Source: Novosphingobium sp. (GTDB lineage: Bacteria > Pseudomonadota > Alphaproteobacteria > Sphingomonadales > Sphingomonadaceae). From it: 64,000 nucleotides of DNA. Shown here in pieces: positions 51,969 through 61,696 of the stretch (positions are counted from its first letter, which is position 1; each line of letters begins with the position of its first letter). Under the pieces are notes generated by a model. The model made no database searches, was not told the DNA's origin, and saw only the letters and a list, made by a program, of their open reading frames with translations. The stretch is from the NCBI RefSeq assembly GCF_039595395.1, contig NZ_JBCNLP010000006.1, positions 1,555,001 to 1,619,000 on the forward strand, in the 5' to 3' direction. Made by a program: the position numbers and the translations under genes.

Positions 51969-53705
51969 TCAATCCCCCTGAATGCTGACCGGCGCGCGGT
52001 CGAACAGGTCGCGTGGGCCGCAGGTGAAGGCGACCGGCTGAGGCAGCGGCTTGCCGACATGGCGCTGCCATTCGCTGTCCCACAGGGCCTTCAGCCGCTC
52101 GACCTGCGCCGGATAGCGGGTGGCCAGATCGGTGTTCTCCGAGAAATCCTGCTCCAGATTGAACAATTGCCAGCGGTCCTGCGCATAGGGTTTGCCGCAG
52201 TCATGCATGGCAATCGCGCGCCATGGGCCATCGGTGATCGCCCGGTTGCCGCGCAGCTCGAAATATTGCGTCTGGCGCCCCGCTGCCCGCGCATTGCGCA
52301 GCACCGGCAGGAAAGAGCGCCCCGCCACCGGGATCTGCGCCACACCATCGACGCTGGCGTCGAAGCTGGTCCCTGCCGCCTCAAGCAGGGTGGGGGCAAT
52401 ATCGACCACATCGACGAACTGGCGGCGGATCGCCCCCGCATCGGGCACATGCGCCGCCGGCCAATGCACGATCATCGGCGTGCGCGTGCCGCCCGAATAG
52501 GGCCACAGCTTGTAACGCCGCAGCGGCGTGGTGCCCGCATAGGCCCATGGGCGCGGATATTCGGCCTGGGTCTTGCCCGTGCCGATCTCGTCGATGCGGG
52601 CGCGCTGTTGCGCCGGGGTCAGCGTGTTGGGCTTGTAGAGGCCGTCGAACTCGCCCTTCTGCCCGGCCTCGGAGGCGGCTCCATTGTCGGTCAGCAGCAC
52701 GATCAGCGTGTTGTCCATCTGCCCGCTCTGGCGCAGCGCGTCGAGCACGCGGCCGATCTGGCGGTCGCAATGTTCGATAAAACCGGCGTAAACCGCCATA
52801 TAGCGCGCGAAGACGGCCTTCTCGTCCTCGCTCAGGCTGGACCAGGCGCGGTCACGCTCGGCGCGGGGGGGCAGCAGCGTGTTCTGGGGGATGATGCCCA
52901 TCCTTTTCATCCGGGCGAAGCGTTCCTCGCGGATGGCGTCCCAGCCCTTGGCGTAGATCGCATCATAGGGTTTGGAAAAGTCGCGCGGCACCTGCAGCGG
53001 GGCATGCGCCGTGCCGAAAGCAAGGTTCATGTAGAAGGGCCGATCCTTGCCCTTGTGATGCTCGATCAGATCGATGGCATGGTCGGCCAGATCGACCGAG
53101 AGGTGGTAACCCTCGGCAAAGTCGCGCTTCACATAGTCATTGCCCTGCACGATCTCCGGCCGGTACTGGTCGGTCCAGCCGCGCGGGAAGCCATAGAAGC
53201 TGTCGAAACCGCGCTGCAGCGGCCAATGGTCGCGCGGCGTGCCCTGCCCCAGTTCGGCCATGGGGATCAGATGCCATTTGCCCACCGCCCATGTGGCATA
53301 GCCGTGGCGTTTCAGCGCCTGCGCCATGGTCTGCGCATTGGCGGGCATGCGGAAAAGCTGCGCCGCCATCGGGTCCTTGCCCATCACACCGGTCAGATCA
53401 GGCACGTCGGGCATGTTGACCGTGTGACTGTTACGCCCCGTCAGCAGCGCCGCGCGGGTCGAGGCACAGACCGCCTTGGTGTCGAAATGGGCAAAGCGCA
53501 GGCCGCCTCTGGCGAGGCTGTCGATGGCGGGCGTGCGGATTTCCGCGCCGAAACAGCCGATGTCGGAATAGCCCATGTCATCGAGCACGATGGTGATGAT
53601 GTTGGGCCGCTGCGCCGGAGCGGCGCCCAGACGGGCAGCGACCGGGCAGGCCAGCGCCGTGGCCGCCAAAAGCGATCGGGTGAAGTGGCGGCGGGACAGA
53701 TTCAT
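51969..53705 (-). CDS. Sulfatase with CASTR active site
   Basis: A 578-residue sulfatase with a Tat leader (SRRHFTRSLLAATALA), metal site LDDMGYSD, and a formylglycine motif AVCASTRAALLTGRNSH (C80). The residue two after Cys is Ser, where Pro or Ala is usual. It also has GKWHL, HAPLQVP and LLTDNGAASEAGQKG. The long insert and RNSH after the motif resemble the larger arylsulfatase subgroup. First of two sulfatase genes here, downstream of a TBDR gene but separated from it by an intrinsic terminator. Confidence 0.9.
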   Translation of the reverse strand: MNLSRRHFTRSLLAATALACPVAARLGAAPAQRPNIITIVLDDMGYSDIGCFGAEIRTPAIDSLARGGLRFAHFDTKAVCASTRAALLTGRNSHTVNMPDVPDLTGVMGKDPMAAQLFRMPANAQTMAQALKRHGYATWAVGKWHLIPMAELGQGTPRDHWPLQRGFDSFYGFPRGWTDQYRPEIVQGNDYVKRDFAEGYHLSVDLADHAIDLIEHHKGKDRPFYMNLAFGTAHAPLQVPRDFSKPYDAIYAKGWDAIREERFARMKRMGIIPQNTLLPPRAERDRAWSSLSEDEKAVFARYMAVYAGFIEHCDRQIGRVLDALRQSGQMDNTLIVLLTDNGAASEAGQKGEFDGLYKPNTLTPAQQRARIDEIGTGKTQAEYPRPWAYAGTTPLRRYKLWPYSGGTRTPMIVHWPAAHVPDAGAIRRQFVDVVDIAPTLLEAAGTSFDASVDGVAQIPVAGRSFLPVLRNARAAGRQTQYFELRGNRAITDGPWRAIAMHDCGKPYAQDRWQLFNLEQDFSENTDLATRYPAQVERLKALWDSEWQRHVGKPLPQPVAFTCGPRDLFDRAPVSIQGD

Positions 53706-53720
53706 CGCGGCATATCCATG

Positions 53721-53761
53721 AAAAAAAGCCGGAAGGGGCGAGAGGGGATGCCCCTTCCGGC
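53721..53761 (-). terminator. Strong intrinsic terminator between TBDR and sulfatase genes
   Basis: GCCGGAAGGGGC (53728-53739) and GCCCCTTCCGGC (53750-53761) form a perfect 12-base stem; on the minus strand seven T residues follow (53721-53727). It ends TBDR transcripts just before the sulfatase pair and may act as a partial terminator. Confidence 0.9.
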
Positions 53762-53774
53762 AGGGTAGAACGGG

Positions 53775-56054
53775 TCAGAAGCGCACACCCGCCTCGACGC
53801 CCACCGTGCGGAAAGCGTCGGTGGTCAGCAGTTGCGTGTAACCGGCACCACTCGCATTGGTGTCGAGGAAGCCGGTGCTGATGCTGGTGGCGAAATGCTG
53901 GTTGGTGATGTTCTTGGCCCACATGGTCAGGCGATAACGCTTGTCCTTGGTTTCCAGCCCCAGCGATCCGTTGAGCAACCCATAGGCGCCCTGCACCGTG
54001 TTGCGATCCGAATAGCTGAAGAACACCGAGGAGCGATAGGTGTAGCTCAGGCTGGCCTTGGCGCGCAGGTTCGCGCCCAGATCATGCCCGTAATCGCCCG
54101 AAAGGGTGAAGGCCCATCTCGGCGCATTGGCCAGCGGCGAGCCGCTGACGTCCTGCTGCGCATTGTTGCAGCCCAGCGCCACGGTCTGGCCGGGATAGCA
54201 GGCGATCACAAAGCCCTGCACCTTGGTGTCGGTATAGGCAACATTGGCCGAGAGGTTGAGCCCGGTGGCCGGATGCAGGATCGCCTCGACCTCCGCGCCA
54301 TTGGTGGTCAGCTTGCCCGCATTGGCCAGGGTGAAGGTGCTCAGGATCGCATTGAAGGTCTGCGCCTGGAAGTTGGTGAAGGTCTCGTGGAAGCCGGTGA
54401 TGTTCAGCGTCAGCTTGCGGTCGAACATCTGGGTGCGCAGGCCCAGTTCCAGATTGCGCGCGATCTCGGGCTTGAGGATCGCCTGCCCGGAATTCACCAC
54501 CGAGGCCGAGAGGTTGTTGAGCAGATTGACCGCCGGGCCCTTATAGCCGCGCGTATAGGTCAGATAGGCCATCACATCGGGCGAGATCTTGTATTCGGCC
54601 CCCGCCTTGTAGCTGAAATCGGTGTTGGCGACATGCAGCTTGGGCGTGGTGTAGGCGCCGCCCGTGTTGGGCGCAGCGCCGCTGGCCCCGGTCATGACGG
54701 TGCGCGCGAAATTGGCATCGGCACTTTCGGTGGTCAGGCGGAAGCCGCCGATCAGCGAGAAGGCAGGCGTGGCATGGAAGGTCAATTGGCCAAAGGCGGC
54801 GCCATTGTTGTTCTTGATGTCACGATCGACCTGACTGCCCAGAAAAGCGCCGGGCGCCAACACCTGATTGCCGGTGCCCGCCGTCTGCGTGGTGGTGGCC
54901 AGATCCTGCCAGAAATAGAACAGGCCCAGCACATATTCCAGCCGCTGACGCGCCGGTGAGGTCAGGCGCAGTTCCTGGGTGAACTGCTTCTGGTGCTGGC
55001 GGGCATTGTTGATGTTGTAGACGTTCACCTGCACGCCATCGGTGTCGTTGTTGTCGTAATCGTCGAACGCGCGCCAGGCGGTGATCGAGGTCAGCGTCTG
55101 ACCGAAGATCTTCGTGTTGCCCTCCAGCGAGACGCCGCCCGCGCTCTGGTTGCCGAAGGCCGCGCCATCCTGATTGACGAAGCGGTTGACCGGGCCCAGC
55201 GGCAGGCCTGCCGTCAACTGCGCGCGGGTCTGGCCGGTGTAATAGGTGGTGGTGGGCAGGATCGAGCGGATCGTCGAGACGCAGCAGCGGCGGTCGTTCT
55301 TGGAATAGTCGCCGATCAGATAGAAGGACGTGTCACCGTCCAGATCCCACAGCAGCTTGCCGCGCAGGCCCCAGCTGTTGATGTTGTTGAGGTTCTGCCC
55401 GTTGTAGAGATTGGTGATGACGCCATCCGCCGTGGTGCGAAAGCCCGACAGGCGCGCGGCCAGATGATCCTTGGCCAGCACCGTCGAGACCGAGGCCTTG
55501 ACCCGAAAATCATTGTAGGAGCCATAGCCGATCGAGGCGTCGAGCGCATTCCTGCTCAGGCTGGGCTTTTCGGTGACGAGGTTGATCGCGCCCGCGCTGG
55601 CATTCTTGCCGAACAGCGTGCCCTGCGGCCCGCGCAGCACTTCCACACGCTGGATGTCGCTGAAATCGAAGAAGGACGCCGCCGAGCGCCCGATCACCAC
55701 ACCATCGATCACCGTCGAAACCGAAGGCTCCACACCGTCGGAAAAGTTGAGCGTGCCGATGCCGCGCACCGAAACGCCCTGCCCGCGCGTGTTGGCGCTG
55801 TTGGTGAAGTTCACCGAGGGGGCGATCTGAGCGAGTTGCTCGATGCCCGCGACACGGTTGTTGGCCAGCGCTGCGGAGGACAGCACCGAGACCGAGACCG
55901 GCACATCCTGCAGATTCTGTTCGCGCTTCTGCGCGGTAACGATGATGTCGCCATTGGCATTGTCGGCAGCTTGCGCCTGCACTTGCCCCGCCGTGCCGGC
56001 CAGTATCGCGCCAAGAGACGCACACAGCCACAGATGCCCCTGAAATTTCCGCAT
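53775..56054 (-). CDS. TonB-dependent receptor of the sulfatase locus
   Basis: A 759-residue receptor: signal peptide to about residue 29 (ASLGAILAGTAGQVQAQA), TonB-box DIIVTAQKREQ, plug about 35-150 (VRGIGTLNFSDGVEPSVSTV, RVEVLRGPQGTLFGKNASAG) and a barrel ending VGVEAGVRF. This is the common sphingomonad type, without an STN domain. The position beside five sulfatases, a LacI regulator and an MFS permease suggests import of a sulfated sugar or aromatic sulfate. A GAGACAACCTTGTCTC palindrome lies about 75 bases upstream of its start. Confidence 0.92.
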   Translation of the reverse strand: MRKFQGHLWLCASLGAILAGTAGQVQAQAADNANGDIIVTAQKREQNLQDVPVSVSVLSSAALANNRVAGIEQLAQIAPSVNFTNSANTRGQGVSVRGIGTLNFSDGVEPSVSTVIDGVVIGRSAASFFDFSDIQRVEVLRGPQGTLFGKNASAGAINLVTEKPSLSRNALDASIGYGSYNDFRVKASVSTVLAKDHLAARLSGFRTTADGVITNLYNGQNLNNINSWGLRGKLLWDLDGDTSFYLIGDYSKNDRRCCVSTIRSILPTTTYYTGQTRAQLTAGLPLGPVNRFVNQDGAAFGNQSAGGVSLEGNTKIFGQTLTSITAWRAFDDYDNNDTDGVQVNVYNINNARQHQKQFTQELRLTSPARQRLEYVLGLFYFWQDLATTTQTAGTGNQVLAPGAFLGSQVDRDIKNNNGAAFGQLTFHATPAFSLIGGFRLTTESADANFARTVMTGASGAAPNTGGAYTTPKLHVANTDFSYKAGAEYKISPDVMAYLTYTRGYKGPAVNLLNNLSASVVNSGQAILKPEIARNLELGLRTQMFDRKLTLNITGFHETFTNFQAQTFNAILSTFTLANAGKLTTNGAEVEAILHPATGLNLSANVAYTDTKVQGFVIACYPGQTVALGCNNAQQDVSGSPLANAPRWAFTLSGDYGHDLGANLRAKASLSYTYRSSVFFSYSDRNTVQGAYGLLNGSLGLETKDKRYRLTMWAKNITNQHFATSISTGFLDTNASGAGYTQLLTTDAFRTVGVEAGVRF

Positions 56055-56130
56055 AATCCCCCTCCTGTTCCCGGCTTTTCGCCTGGGCCCTTGTTGTCGC
56101 CAGCACGCATCAACGGATGCGTTCCGAGTC

Positions 56131-56146
56131 GAGACAACCTTGTCTC
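56131..56146. promoter_or_regulatory. LacI-type palindromic operator upstream of the TBDR
   Basis: GAGACAACCTTGTCTC is a perfect palindrome with seven-base arms around CC. It sits between the TBDR gene and the LacI gene at 56230, in the size range of LacI operators. Related GACA...TGTC elements occur at 61604 and 61697. Confidence 0.7.
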
Positions 56147-56229
56147 AAATACGCGAGACCGTCAAGGAAGCAGCAAAATTTCAAGTATGGCGCTATTTTA
56201 GAACGATTTGATGCCGCTGCAGGGAGACA

Positions 56230-57285
56230 TCAGGCCGGAATATCCGCCACCGATTGCCGCTCCTTGAGTTCGAAATCGATCTCGATCACCCGGCCGATCT
56301 CGCTCACGGGCTTGCCGAAACCTGCGATCAGCGCATCGGCTGCCATGCGCGCCATACTGATCGTCGGCTGATGGACGGTGGTGATGCGCGGCCATGTCGT
56401 CTGCGAAATCAGCAGGCCGCCAAAGCCGACGATCGACAGGTCCCGAGGCACCGCCACCCCCAATTCCATCGCCGCCGCCAGCACGCCTGCGGCCATTTCG
56501 TCATTGGCGGCAAAGATCGCCGTGGGGCGCGGATCGCGCGTCAACAGGTCGCGCGCCCGCGCCAGACCGGTCGCCAGGGTAAAATCGCCGGGCACGACAT
56601 CGACCTGTGTCGCCGGGATCTGTGCCGCCGCATCGAGCAACCCGGCCCCGCGCGGCGTATGCGCCTGATGCGCCGGAGGGCCGGAGATATAACCGATATG
56701 GCGATGACCATGGCCCAGCAGCAGATCCCCGATCCGGCGCCCGGCGCTGTAATTGTCGATCACCATGCAGATGCCGCGCCCAAGCTGGGTGCCCGGATTC
56801 ATCCGCGCGAAATTGACCCCTGCCGCCTCCAGCGCATCGAGCATCCACGGCAGATCGCACAGCGGCGGCATCAGCACCAATCCGTCGAAGCTGACATCGT
56901 CCATGCAGTTCGACAGCCAGGCCAGCCCCGCCTCGGGATTGGACGAGTCGATGTTCTCGACCACCAGATGATAGCTCTTGGCCTGGCAAGCCTGCATCAT
57001 GCCGGTCATCACGTCGGTGGTGTAACTGGCCAGGCGGTTGCTTTCATCGAGCTGCTGGATCGACTGCCCATAGGTCACCAGCAGGCCCAGCACGAAGCTC
57101 TTGCCCCCGCGCAGCAATTGCGCGGCCCGGTTCGGCTTGAAGTTGAGCGCCTCCATCGAGGCCTCGACCTTGCGCCGGTACTCTTCGCCCACCTTGGGGT
57201 GGTTGTTGAGCACGCGCGACACGGTTTTGAACGAGACTCCGGCGTGCTGGGCAATGTCGATGATGGTCGGGCGAATCGGAGCCAT
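56230..57285 (-). CDS. LacI family transcriptional regulator 1
   Basis: About 351 residues. HTH at about 6-28 (IDIAQHAGVSFKTVSRVLNN) with the hinge helix RAAQLLRGG, then a periplasmic-binding-like sugar domain (FVLGLLVTYGQ, DGLVLMPPL, AIFAANDEMAAGVLAAAMEL, TTVHQPTISMARMAADALI). GGA sits shortly before ATG 57285; ATG 57294 is an alternative. The gene ends 175 bases before the TBDR on the same strand, with a palindromic operator between. Likely a sugar-responsive repressor of the locus. Confidence 0.9.
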   Translation of the reverse strand: MAPIRPTIIDIAQHAGVSFKTVSRVLNNHPKVGEEYRRKVEASMEALNFKPNRAAQLLRGGKSFVLGLLVTYGQSIQQLDESNRLASYTTDVMTGMMQACQAKSYHLVVENIDSSNPEAGLAWLSNCMDDVSFDGLVLMPPLCDLPWMLDALEAAGVNFARMNPGTQLGRGICMVIDNYSAGRRIGDLLLGHGHRHIGYISGPPAHQAHTPRGAGLLDAAAQIPATQVDVVPGDFTLATGLARARDLLTRDPRPTAIFAANDEMAAGVLAAAMELGVAVPRDLSIVGFGGLLISQTTWPRITTVHQPTISMARMAADALIAGFGKPVSEIGRVIEIDFELKERQSVADIPA

Positions 57286-57323
57286 TGTTTCCATCCAGTG
57301 GGGTTGTTTGTATGATGGCCCAT

Positions 57324-58349
57324 CTAGAACCGATATGGCTCCAGACAAAGCTGCCGGTCGCCGCTGGTCGAACCGCGAATGCGCAATTCATAACCAAAGG
57401 GCGCGGCGGGCACATGCCCGTGAACAGCCGCATCGACCGCCGCCTGAGCAATCTCGTTCACCGGCTGATAGACGGTGGTCAGCGGCGGAAAGACCATGCG
57501 CGCCACAGGGGAATCGTCAAAGCCCGCCACCGCCAGATCCTCGGGCACGCGATAGCCCAGCCGCTGCGCCTGGGCCAGCACGCCTGCCGCCATCTCGTCG
57601 CCAGCCGCAAAGATCGCCGTGGGCCGGTCGGGCAGCGCCAGCATCGCCGTTACGCCATGAACGCCCGAGGCAAAGGAAAAATCCCCGCGCTGCATCAGAT
57701 CGGGATCGAACGGCAAGCCCGCCTCCTCCAGTGCCCGGCGGTAACCGCTCACCCGCGCTTCGGAGGCGCGCACCGGCATCGGCGGTCCGATCATGCCGAT
57801 CCGCCGATGCCCCTGCGCGATCAGATGGCGCATCAGTTTGATGGTGATCGGTTCCTCATCGACATGGATCGGCAGGCCATGGCCCTCGATCACCGTGGCG
57901 ATGCGCACCAGCGGAATGGCTTCCGCCGCGAAATGCGCCGCCAGGGCGGGATCGTTGCTGAAGGGCGGGGTGACGATCACCGCATCGGGGCGGGCGGAAA
58001 AATGGATCTTGCCAGTCGCCGAGGCTTGAACGGCATCGTAATCCACCGCCTCGGTCATCAGATGATAGCCCGCCTGGCGGCAGGCGGCGGCCAGCGCGAT
58101 CATCATCCGCGCGATATAGCTGATCCCCGCGCGCGGCACGACCAGCCCGATGATGAAGCTGCGCTGCCCCGCCAATTGCCGCGCGGCAAGGCTCGGCGTG
58201 TAACCCAGATCGCGGATTGCCGCCTCGACCCGCTGGCGCAGCGCCGCCCCGACCGATTTTTCGCCATTGACCACGCGCGAAACGGTCTTGAACGACACGC
58301 CCGCCGCCTTGGCCACATCCTTGATCGTCGCCACCTGCATCCCATCCAT
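57324..58349 (-). CDS. LacI family transcriptional regulator 2
   Basis: About 341 residues. HTH about 8-30 (IKDVAKAAGVSFKTVSRVVN) and ligand domain (SFIIGLVVPRAGISYIARMM, DAVIVTPPFSNDPAL, AIFAAGDEMAAGVLAQAQRL, TTVYQPVNEIAQAAVDAA). The recognition helix core VSFKTVSRV is identical to regulator 1, so the two may bind overlapping operators. The start may be 58340 or 58349. It is 29-38 bases upstream of regulator 1 on the same strand and divergent from the MFS gene. Confidence 0.9.
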   Translation of the reverse strand: MDGMQVATIKDVAKAAGVSFKTVSRVVNGEKSVGAALRQRVEAAIRDLGYTPSLAARQLAGQRSFIIGLVVPRAGISYIARMMIALAAACRQAGYHLMTEAVDYDAVQASATGKIHFSARPDAVIVTPPFSNDPALAAHFAAEAIPLVRIATVIEGHGLPIHVDEEPITIKLMRHLIAQGHRRIGMIGPPMPVRASEARVSGYRRALEEAGLPFDPDLMQRGDFSFASGVHGVTAMLALPDRPTAIFAAGDEMAAGVLAQAQRLGYRVPEDLAVAGFDDSPVARMVFPPLTTVYQPVNEIAQAAVDAAVHGHVPAAPFGYELRIRGSTSGDRQLCLEPYRF

Positions 58350-58482
58350 CAGCGTCAGGCCGGACCATTGCCTGCTCTGGCGCGCAAGGCAAGTTTGCTC
58401 ATGGCAAAGGGGCGGCATAACGTCTATGGTCCCGGCAGGAATCCGGCACAGACCGGCCACACACGGGGAGGGCAAGGCAACC

Positions 58483-59913
58483 ATGCAGACAGGCATCTCC
58501 GAGCGTGCGCGGATGCTGATCCTGCTGACCATCGTGCTGACCATGTTCATGGAGATGCTCAACGCATCGCTGATGAATGTCGCCATCCCCAGCATCAAGG
58601 CCGATTTCCATGCCGACGCCCTGTCGGCGCGCTGGCTGATTTCGGGCTATGCCTTCGGTTTCGGCATGAGTCTGCTGCTGGCAGGCAATCTGGCCGACAT
58701 CTGGGGGCACCGGCTGATCTATCTGACCGGCATGGCGATCTTCACCGCCTGTTCGGGCTGGAGCATGCTGGCACCGGGCATCGGATCGCTGATCGCGGCG
58801 CGCATCGGGCAAGGCATCGGCAATGCGATGGTGGCGCCCCAGATGCTGGCCTTCATGCAGATCCTGTTCTCTCCGGTCGAGCGGGTGCGCAAGCTGCCCT
58901 ATCTGGGTGTCTCGGCGGCGATGGGCACGATGCTGGGGCCGGTGCTGGGCGGCGGGCTGATCTCACCGGATGCGGGCGGGATGGGCTGGCGCGCCGTCTT
59001 TGCCATGGACATGGCGGGCGGGCTGGCGGCGCTGCTGTGCGGCATGCTCTTCCTGCCCAGAGGCACCGCGCGCGGCGGACGCCCGACAGGGGTCATGGGC
59101 ACCTTGCTGCTGTCGGGAGCCATCGCCTGCCTGATGATGGCCTTCATGTGCTGGGGGCGTGAGAGCCGCTTCCATTATCCGGCCGGTTTTATGGTGCTGG
59201 CCGTGCTGCTGGGGCTGGCCTGCCGCCAGTGGCTGGCGGCGGACACGCGGCGCGAGGCGATCTTTTCGCCCGAGCTGACCAGCTACACCAACCTGCTGAC
59301 CGGCACGCTGATGACCGTGGGGCTGGCCGCCAGCCATGGCAGCTTTCTGGTCATCTTCAACTTCGCCATGCAGCATGGGCGGGGCCATTCGGCCTTTCAT
59401 GCCGGGCTGATGTATCTGCCCTTCGGCTGCGGCGCGCTGACCGGGCTGATGCTGCTGGGACGGCGTTTTCTGGTGCAGTACGGGCGGCGGGTGCTGGCGC
59501 TTGGCGCGCTGCTGATCGCTTTTGGCGCCTCCTGCGTGATGGCGGTGCTGGGCAGCAGCGACATGCCGCTGCTCTGGGCGATCCCCGGCTGCGTGGTGGC
59601 GGGGATCGGCTGCGGCATGTCCTCGGGCTGTCTGGGGCCTGTGGCGGTGGCCTGGGTCCATGTCCAACACGCGGGCATGGCCGCCGCGCTGCTGCGGCTG
59701 GGGCAGCAGATGGGGATGGTGCTGGGCAGCGTGCTGATCGTGCAGCCCTATTTCGCCGACAGCGGCTCCTGGGGCTATCCCAAGGAGCTGCTGGCGATCC
59801 TCAGCCTGCAGGCCGTGCTGGTGATGGTGGCGCTGCTGGCGCTGCGGCTCAACGCGCCGCTGTTTCCCGTCATCCGCCCGGCTCCGACGGTGGAAGGAGC
59901 CATCGTCGCCTGA
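58483..59913 (+). CDS. MFS permease (DHA2/EmrB type)
   Basis: A 476-residue membrane protein with about 13-14 helices. Motifs include MEMLNASLMNVAIPSI in helix 1, WLISGYAFGFG, GNLADIWGHRLIYLTGMAIF (motif A) and GQGIGNAMVAPQMLA. The family is mostly drug exporters, but divergence from a LacI gene and the sulfatase setting suggest transport of a sugar, desulfated product or related solute. AAGG precedes the ATG. Confidence 0.88.
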   Translation: MQTGISERARMLILLTIVLTMFMEMLNASLMNVAIPSIKADFHADALSARWLISGYAFGFGMSLLLAGNLADIWGHRLIYLTGMAIFTACSGWSMLAPGIGSLIAARIGQGIGNAMVAPQMLAFMQILFSPVERVRKLPYLGVSAAMGTMLGPVLGGGLISPDAGGMGWRAVFAMDMAGGLAALLCGMLFLPRGTARGGRPTGVMGTLLLSGAIACLMMAFMCWGRESRFHYPAGFMVLAVLLGLACRQWLAADTRREAIFSPELTSYTNLLTGTLMTVGLAASHGSFLVIFNFAMQHGRGHSAFHAGLMYLPFGCGALTGLMLLGRRFLVQYGRRVLALGALLIAFGASCVMAVLGSSDMPLLWAIPGCVVAGIGCGMSSGCLGPVAVAWVHVQHAGMAAALLRLGQQMGMVLGSVLIVQPYFADSGSWGYPKELLAILSLQAVLVMVALLALRLNAPLFPVIRPAPTVEGAIVA

Positions 59914-59952
59914 GCGAAGCCGGGGCAGGTTTCTCCGCCCCGGCGTTGATGG

Positions 59953-61536
59953 CTATTGGTCCAGCAACACCCGGCTGCGCGCATCGGCATCGGGGAAGGT
60001 CGAATTGCGCACGAAAGGCGGCATATCGCGGGCATCGCGATACTCTTCGGGCACGCCGCTGGTGTCGATGTACCAGTTCATCAGCCGCTGCTGCATCTCG
60101 CCGCGCACTGCCTCATGCTTGCGCTCGGCGATCAGGTTGCGCGTTTCCATGGGGTCGGCCTGACGGTCGTAGAGTTCGCTCTGCCCGCCGGGCCGCGCGA
60201 TATAGGTCCAGCGCTGGGTCTTGACCGAGGCGCTGCGGCTGATCGTCTCGGGCCGGTCGTTCTGCAAATTGGTCTTGGGGGCATAGAGCCCGCCCAGCTT
60301 GGGCTCGAAGGCCTGCGGCTCATAGATGTTGTAGCCGCCCTCGCTGAAGGCCGCGCGGTTGGGATCGCCCGGCCCCCCGTGGATCTGCGGCAGCAGGCTG
60401 CGCGCGAAATTGGTATGCGTGGCGCGCGTGCCGCCCAGTTCCAGGAAGGTCGCCATGATGTCGTAAAGCTCAACCATGTCGCGCGCATCGCCGCCCGCCT
60501 TGCCGCCGGGCACGCGGGCGATCAGCGGCACATGGGTGAGGCAGCTTTCCAGACCCGATGGCCATTTCTCGATCAGGCCATAGTCGCCCGCGTAATCGCC
60601 ATGGTCGCTGCTGACCACCAGAGCGGTGTCGCGGTCACGCCCGGTGCGCTCCATGGCCTCCATCAGCTCGCCCAGCACCCAGTCGGTGTAGCTGACCTGG
60701 CCGTAATAGGTGGCGCGCACCTTGCGCAATTCCGCATCGCTGACCTGCGTGAGGCCATAGGTCTCGCGGATCGCCTGATGGAACAGCGGCTTGCCCGGCA
60801 GGCCGGGCGGCACCAGCGCGGGCAGGTCGGCAGGATTGTACAGCGTGTCGAAGCCCTGGGGCGCGGCATAGGGCGGATGCGGCTGGAGCAGCGGCAGGAA
60901 GATGCAGAAAGGCTTGTCCGCCTCGCGCCGTTCCAGCACGCGGATCGCGTCCTGCACCATGCGATAGTCGCCGGTGTTGCGCCGGTCTCCGCCGCCGGGG
61001 AAGAGCATGGTGGTCGGCCCGGTGGAGGGTTTGCCGCGCAAGGCGGAAAAGCCTCCGCCACCCGCGATATCCTTCCATTCGGTGACGCTGTCGGCAAAAC
61101 TGTCGGGGGTGAGGACATCGTTCTTGCCGAAGAAGAACACATCATAGCCCGCTTTCTTGAGGGTGCGGAACATGTTGGGTTCGTTCTGGCGCAGCAGGTA
61201 ATAGAGGCTGCGATGGCCGCGCACGCTGGTGGGCCAGCCGGTCAGCATCGAGCAGCGCGACTGGGCGCAGACCGGGTTCTGCACATGGCAGTTGCGAAAG
61301 ATCGTGCCCTGCCGCGCCAGCAGATCGAGGTTGGGCGTTTTTGTCACCGGATTGCCGTAGCAGGCCAGCGCATCGGCGCGGCATTCATCGGTGAAGTAGA
61401 GGATCATGTTCATCGGGCGACCATCGGCGCGGCGCGGTGGCGCCCCCATCGGCGTGCCATCGAAACCGCGTGCCGATCCGGCCAGCGACAGGCCGGCCAG
61501 CGCCCCTGCCCCGGCGATAAAATCCCTGCGCAGCAT
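59953..61536 (-). CDS. Sulfatase family protein with CAQSR active site
   Basis: About 527 residues. Tat-like leader (MLRRDFIAGAGALAGLSLAG), N-terminal metal site TDECRADAL in place of the usual DDLR, and VCAQSRCSMLTGWPTSVRGH (C90), where Gln replaces Pro/Ala. The distal metal site is SSDHGDYAGDYG. It is annotated as sulfatase-like; the C-terminal half (YIDTSGVPEEYRDARDMPPF) matches a distinct subgroup. AAGGA lies 6 bases before ATG 61536. It has its own upstream region with two GACA...TGTC elements. Confidence 0.88.
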   Translation of the reverse strand: MLRRDFIAGAGALAGLSLAGSARGFDGTPMGAPPRRADGRPMNMILYFTDECRADALACYGNPVTKTPNLDLLARQGTIFRNCHVQNPVCAQSRCSMLTGWPTSVRGHRSLYYLLRQNEPNMFRTLKKAGYDVFFFGKNDVLTPDSFADSVTEWKDIAGGGGFSALRGKPSTGPTTMLFPGGGDRRNTGDYRMVQDAIRVLERREADKPFCIFLPLLQPHPPYAAPQGFDTLYNPADLPALVPPGLPGKPLFHQAIRETYGLTQVSDAELRKVRATYYGQVSYTDWVLGELMEAMERTGRDRDTALVVSSDHGDYAGDYGLIEKWPSGLESCLTHVPLIARVPGGKAGGDARDMVELYDIMATFLELGGTRATHTNFARSLLPQIHGGPGDPNRAAFSEGGYNIYEPQAFEPKLGGLYAPKTNLQNDRPETISRSASVKTQRWTYIARPGGQSELYDRQADPMETRNLIAERKHEAVRGEMQQRLMNWYIDTSGVPEEYRDARDMPPFVRNSTFPDADARSRVLLDQ

Positions 61537-61603
61537 GTGTCGTCCTTCCATCCTCTCCGGGCACGGCGGTACCCGCCTCACGCCATAAGGGCAGAGATCA
61601 TGA

Positions 61604-61621
61604 TTGAGACAGCGTTGTCAA
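61604..61621. promoter_or_regulatory. LacI-type operator copy A
   Basis: TTGAGACAGCGTTGTCAA: GACA-GCGT-TGTC core. The mirrored version lies at 61697-61708. Upstream of the sulfatase at 61536. Confidence 0.6.
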
Positions 61622-61696
61622 GCCTTGCTGTTGTTCGGGATATTCCCGAGGATATAGCCTCGCCTCTTGTCCTATAAAACTATGCGATACGAATTA

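Noticed and set aside
51834..53768. A 644-codon plus-strand frame opposite a sulfatase gene
   Set aside because: It is antisense to a sulfatase with all catalytic motifs; no coding signature in this direction.
58350..58482. A LacI operator between LacI regulator 2 and the MFS gene
   Set aside because: No clear palindrome comparable to those at 56131 or 61604 could be found by eye.
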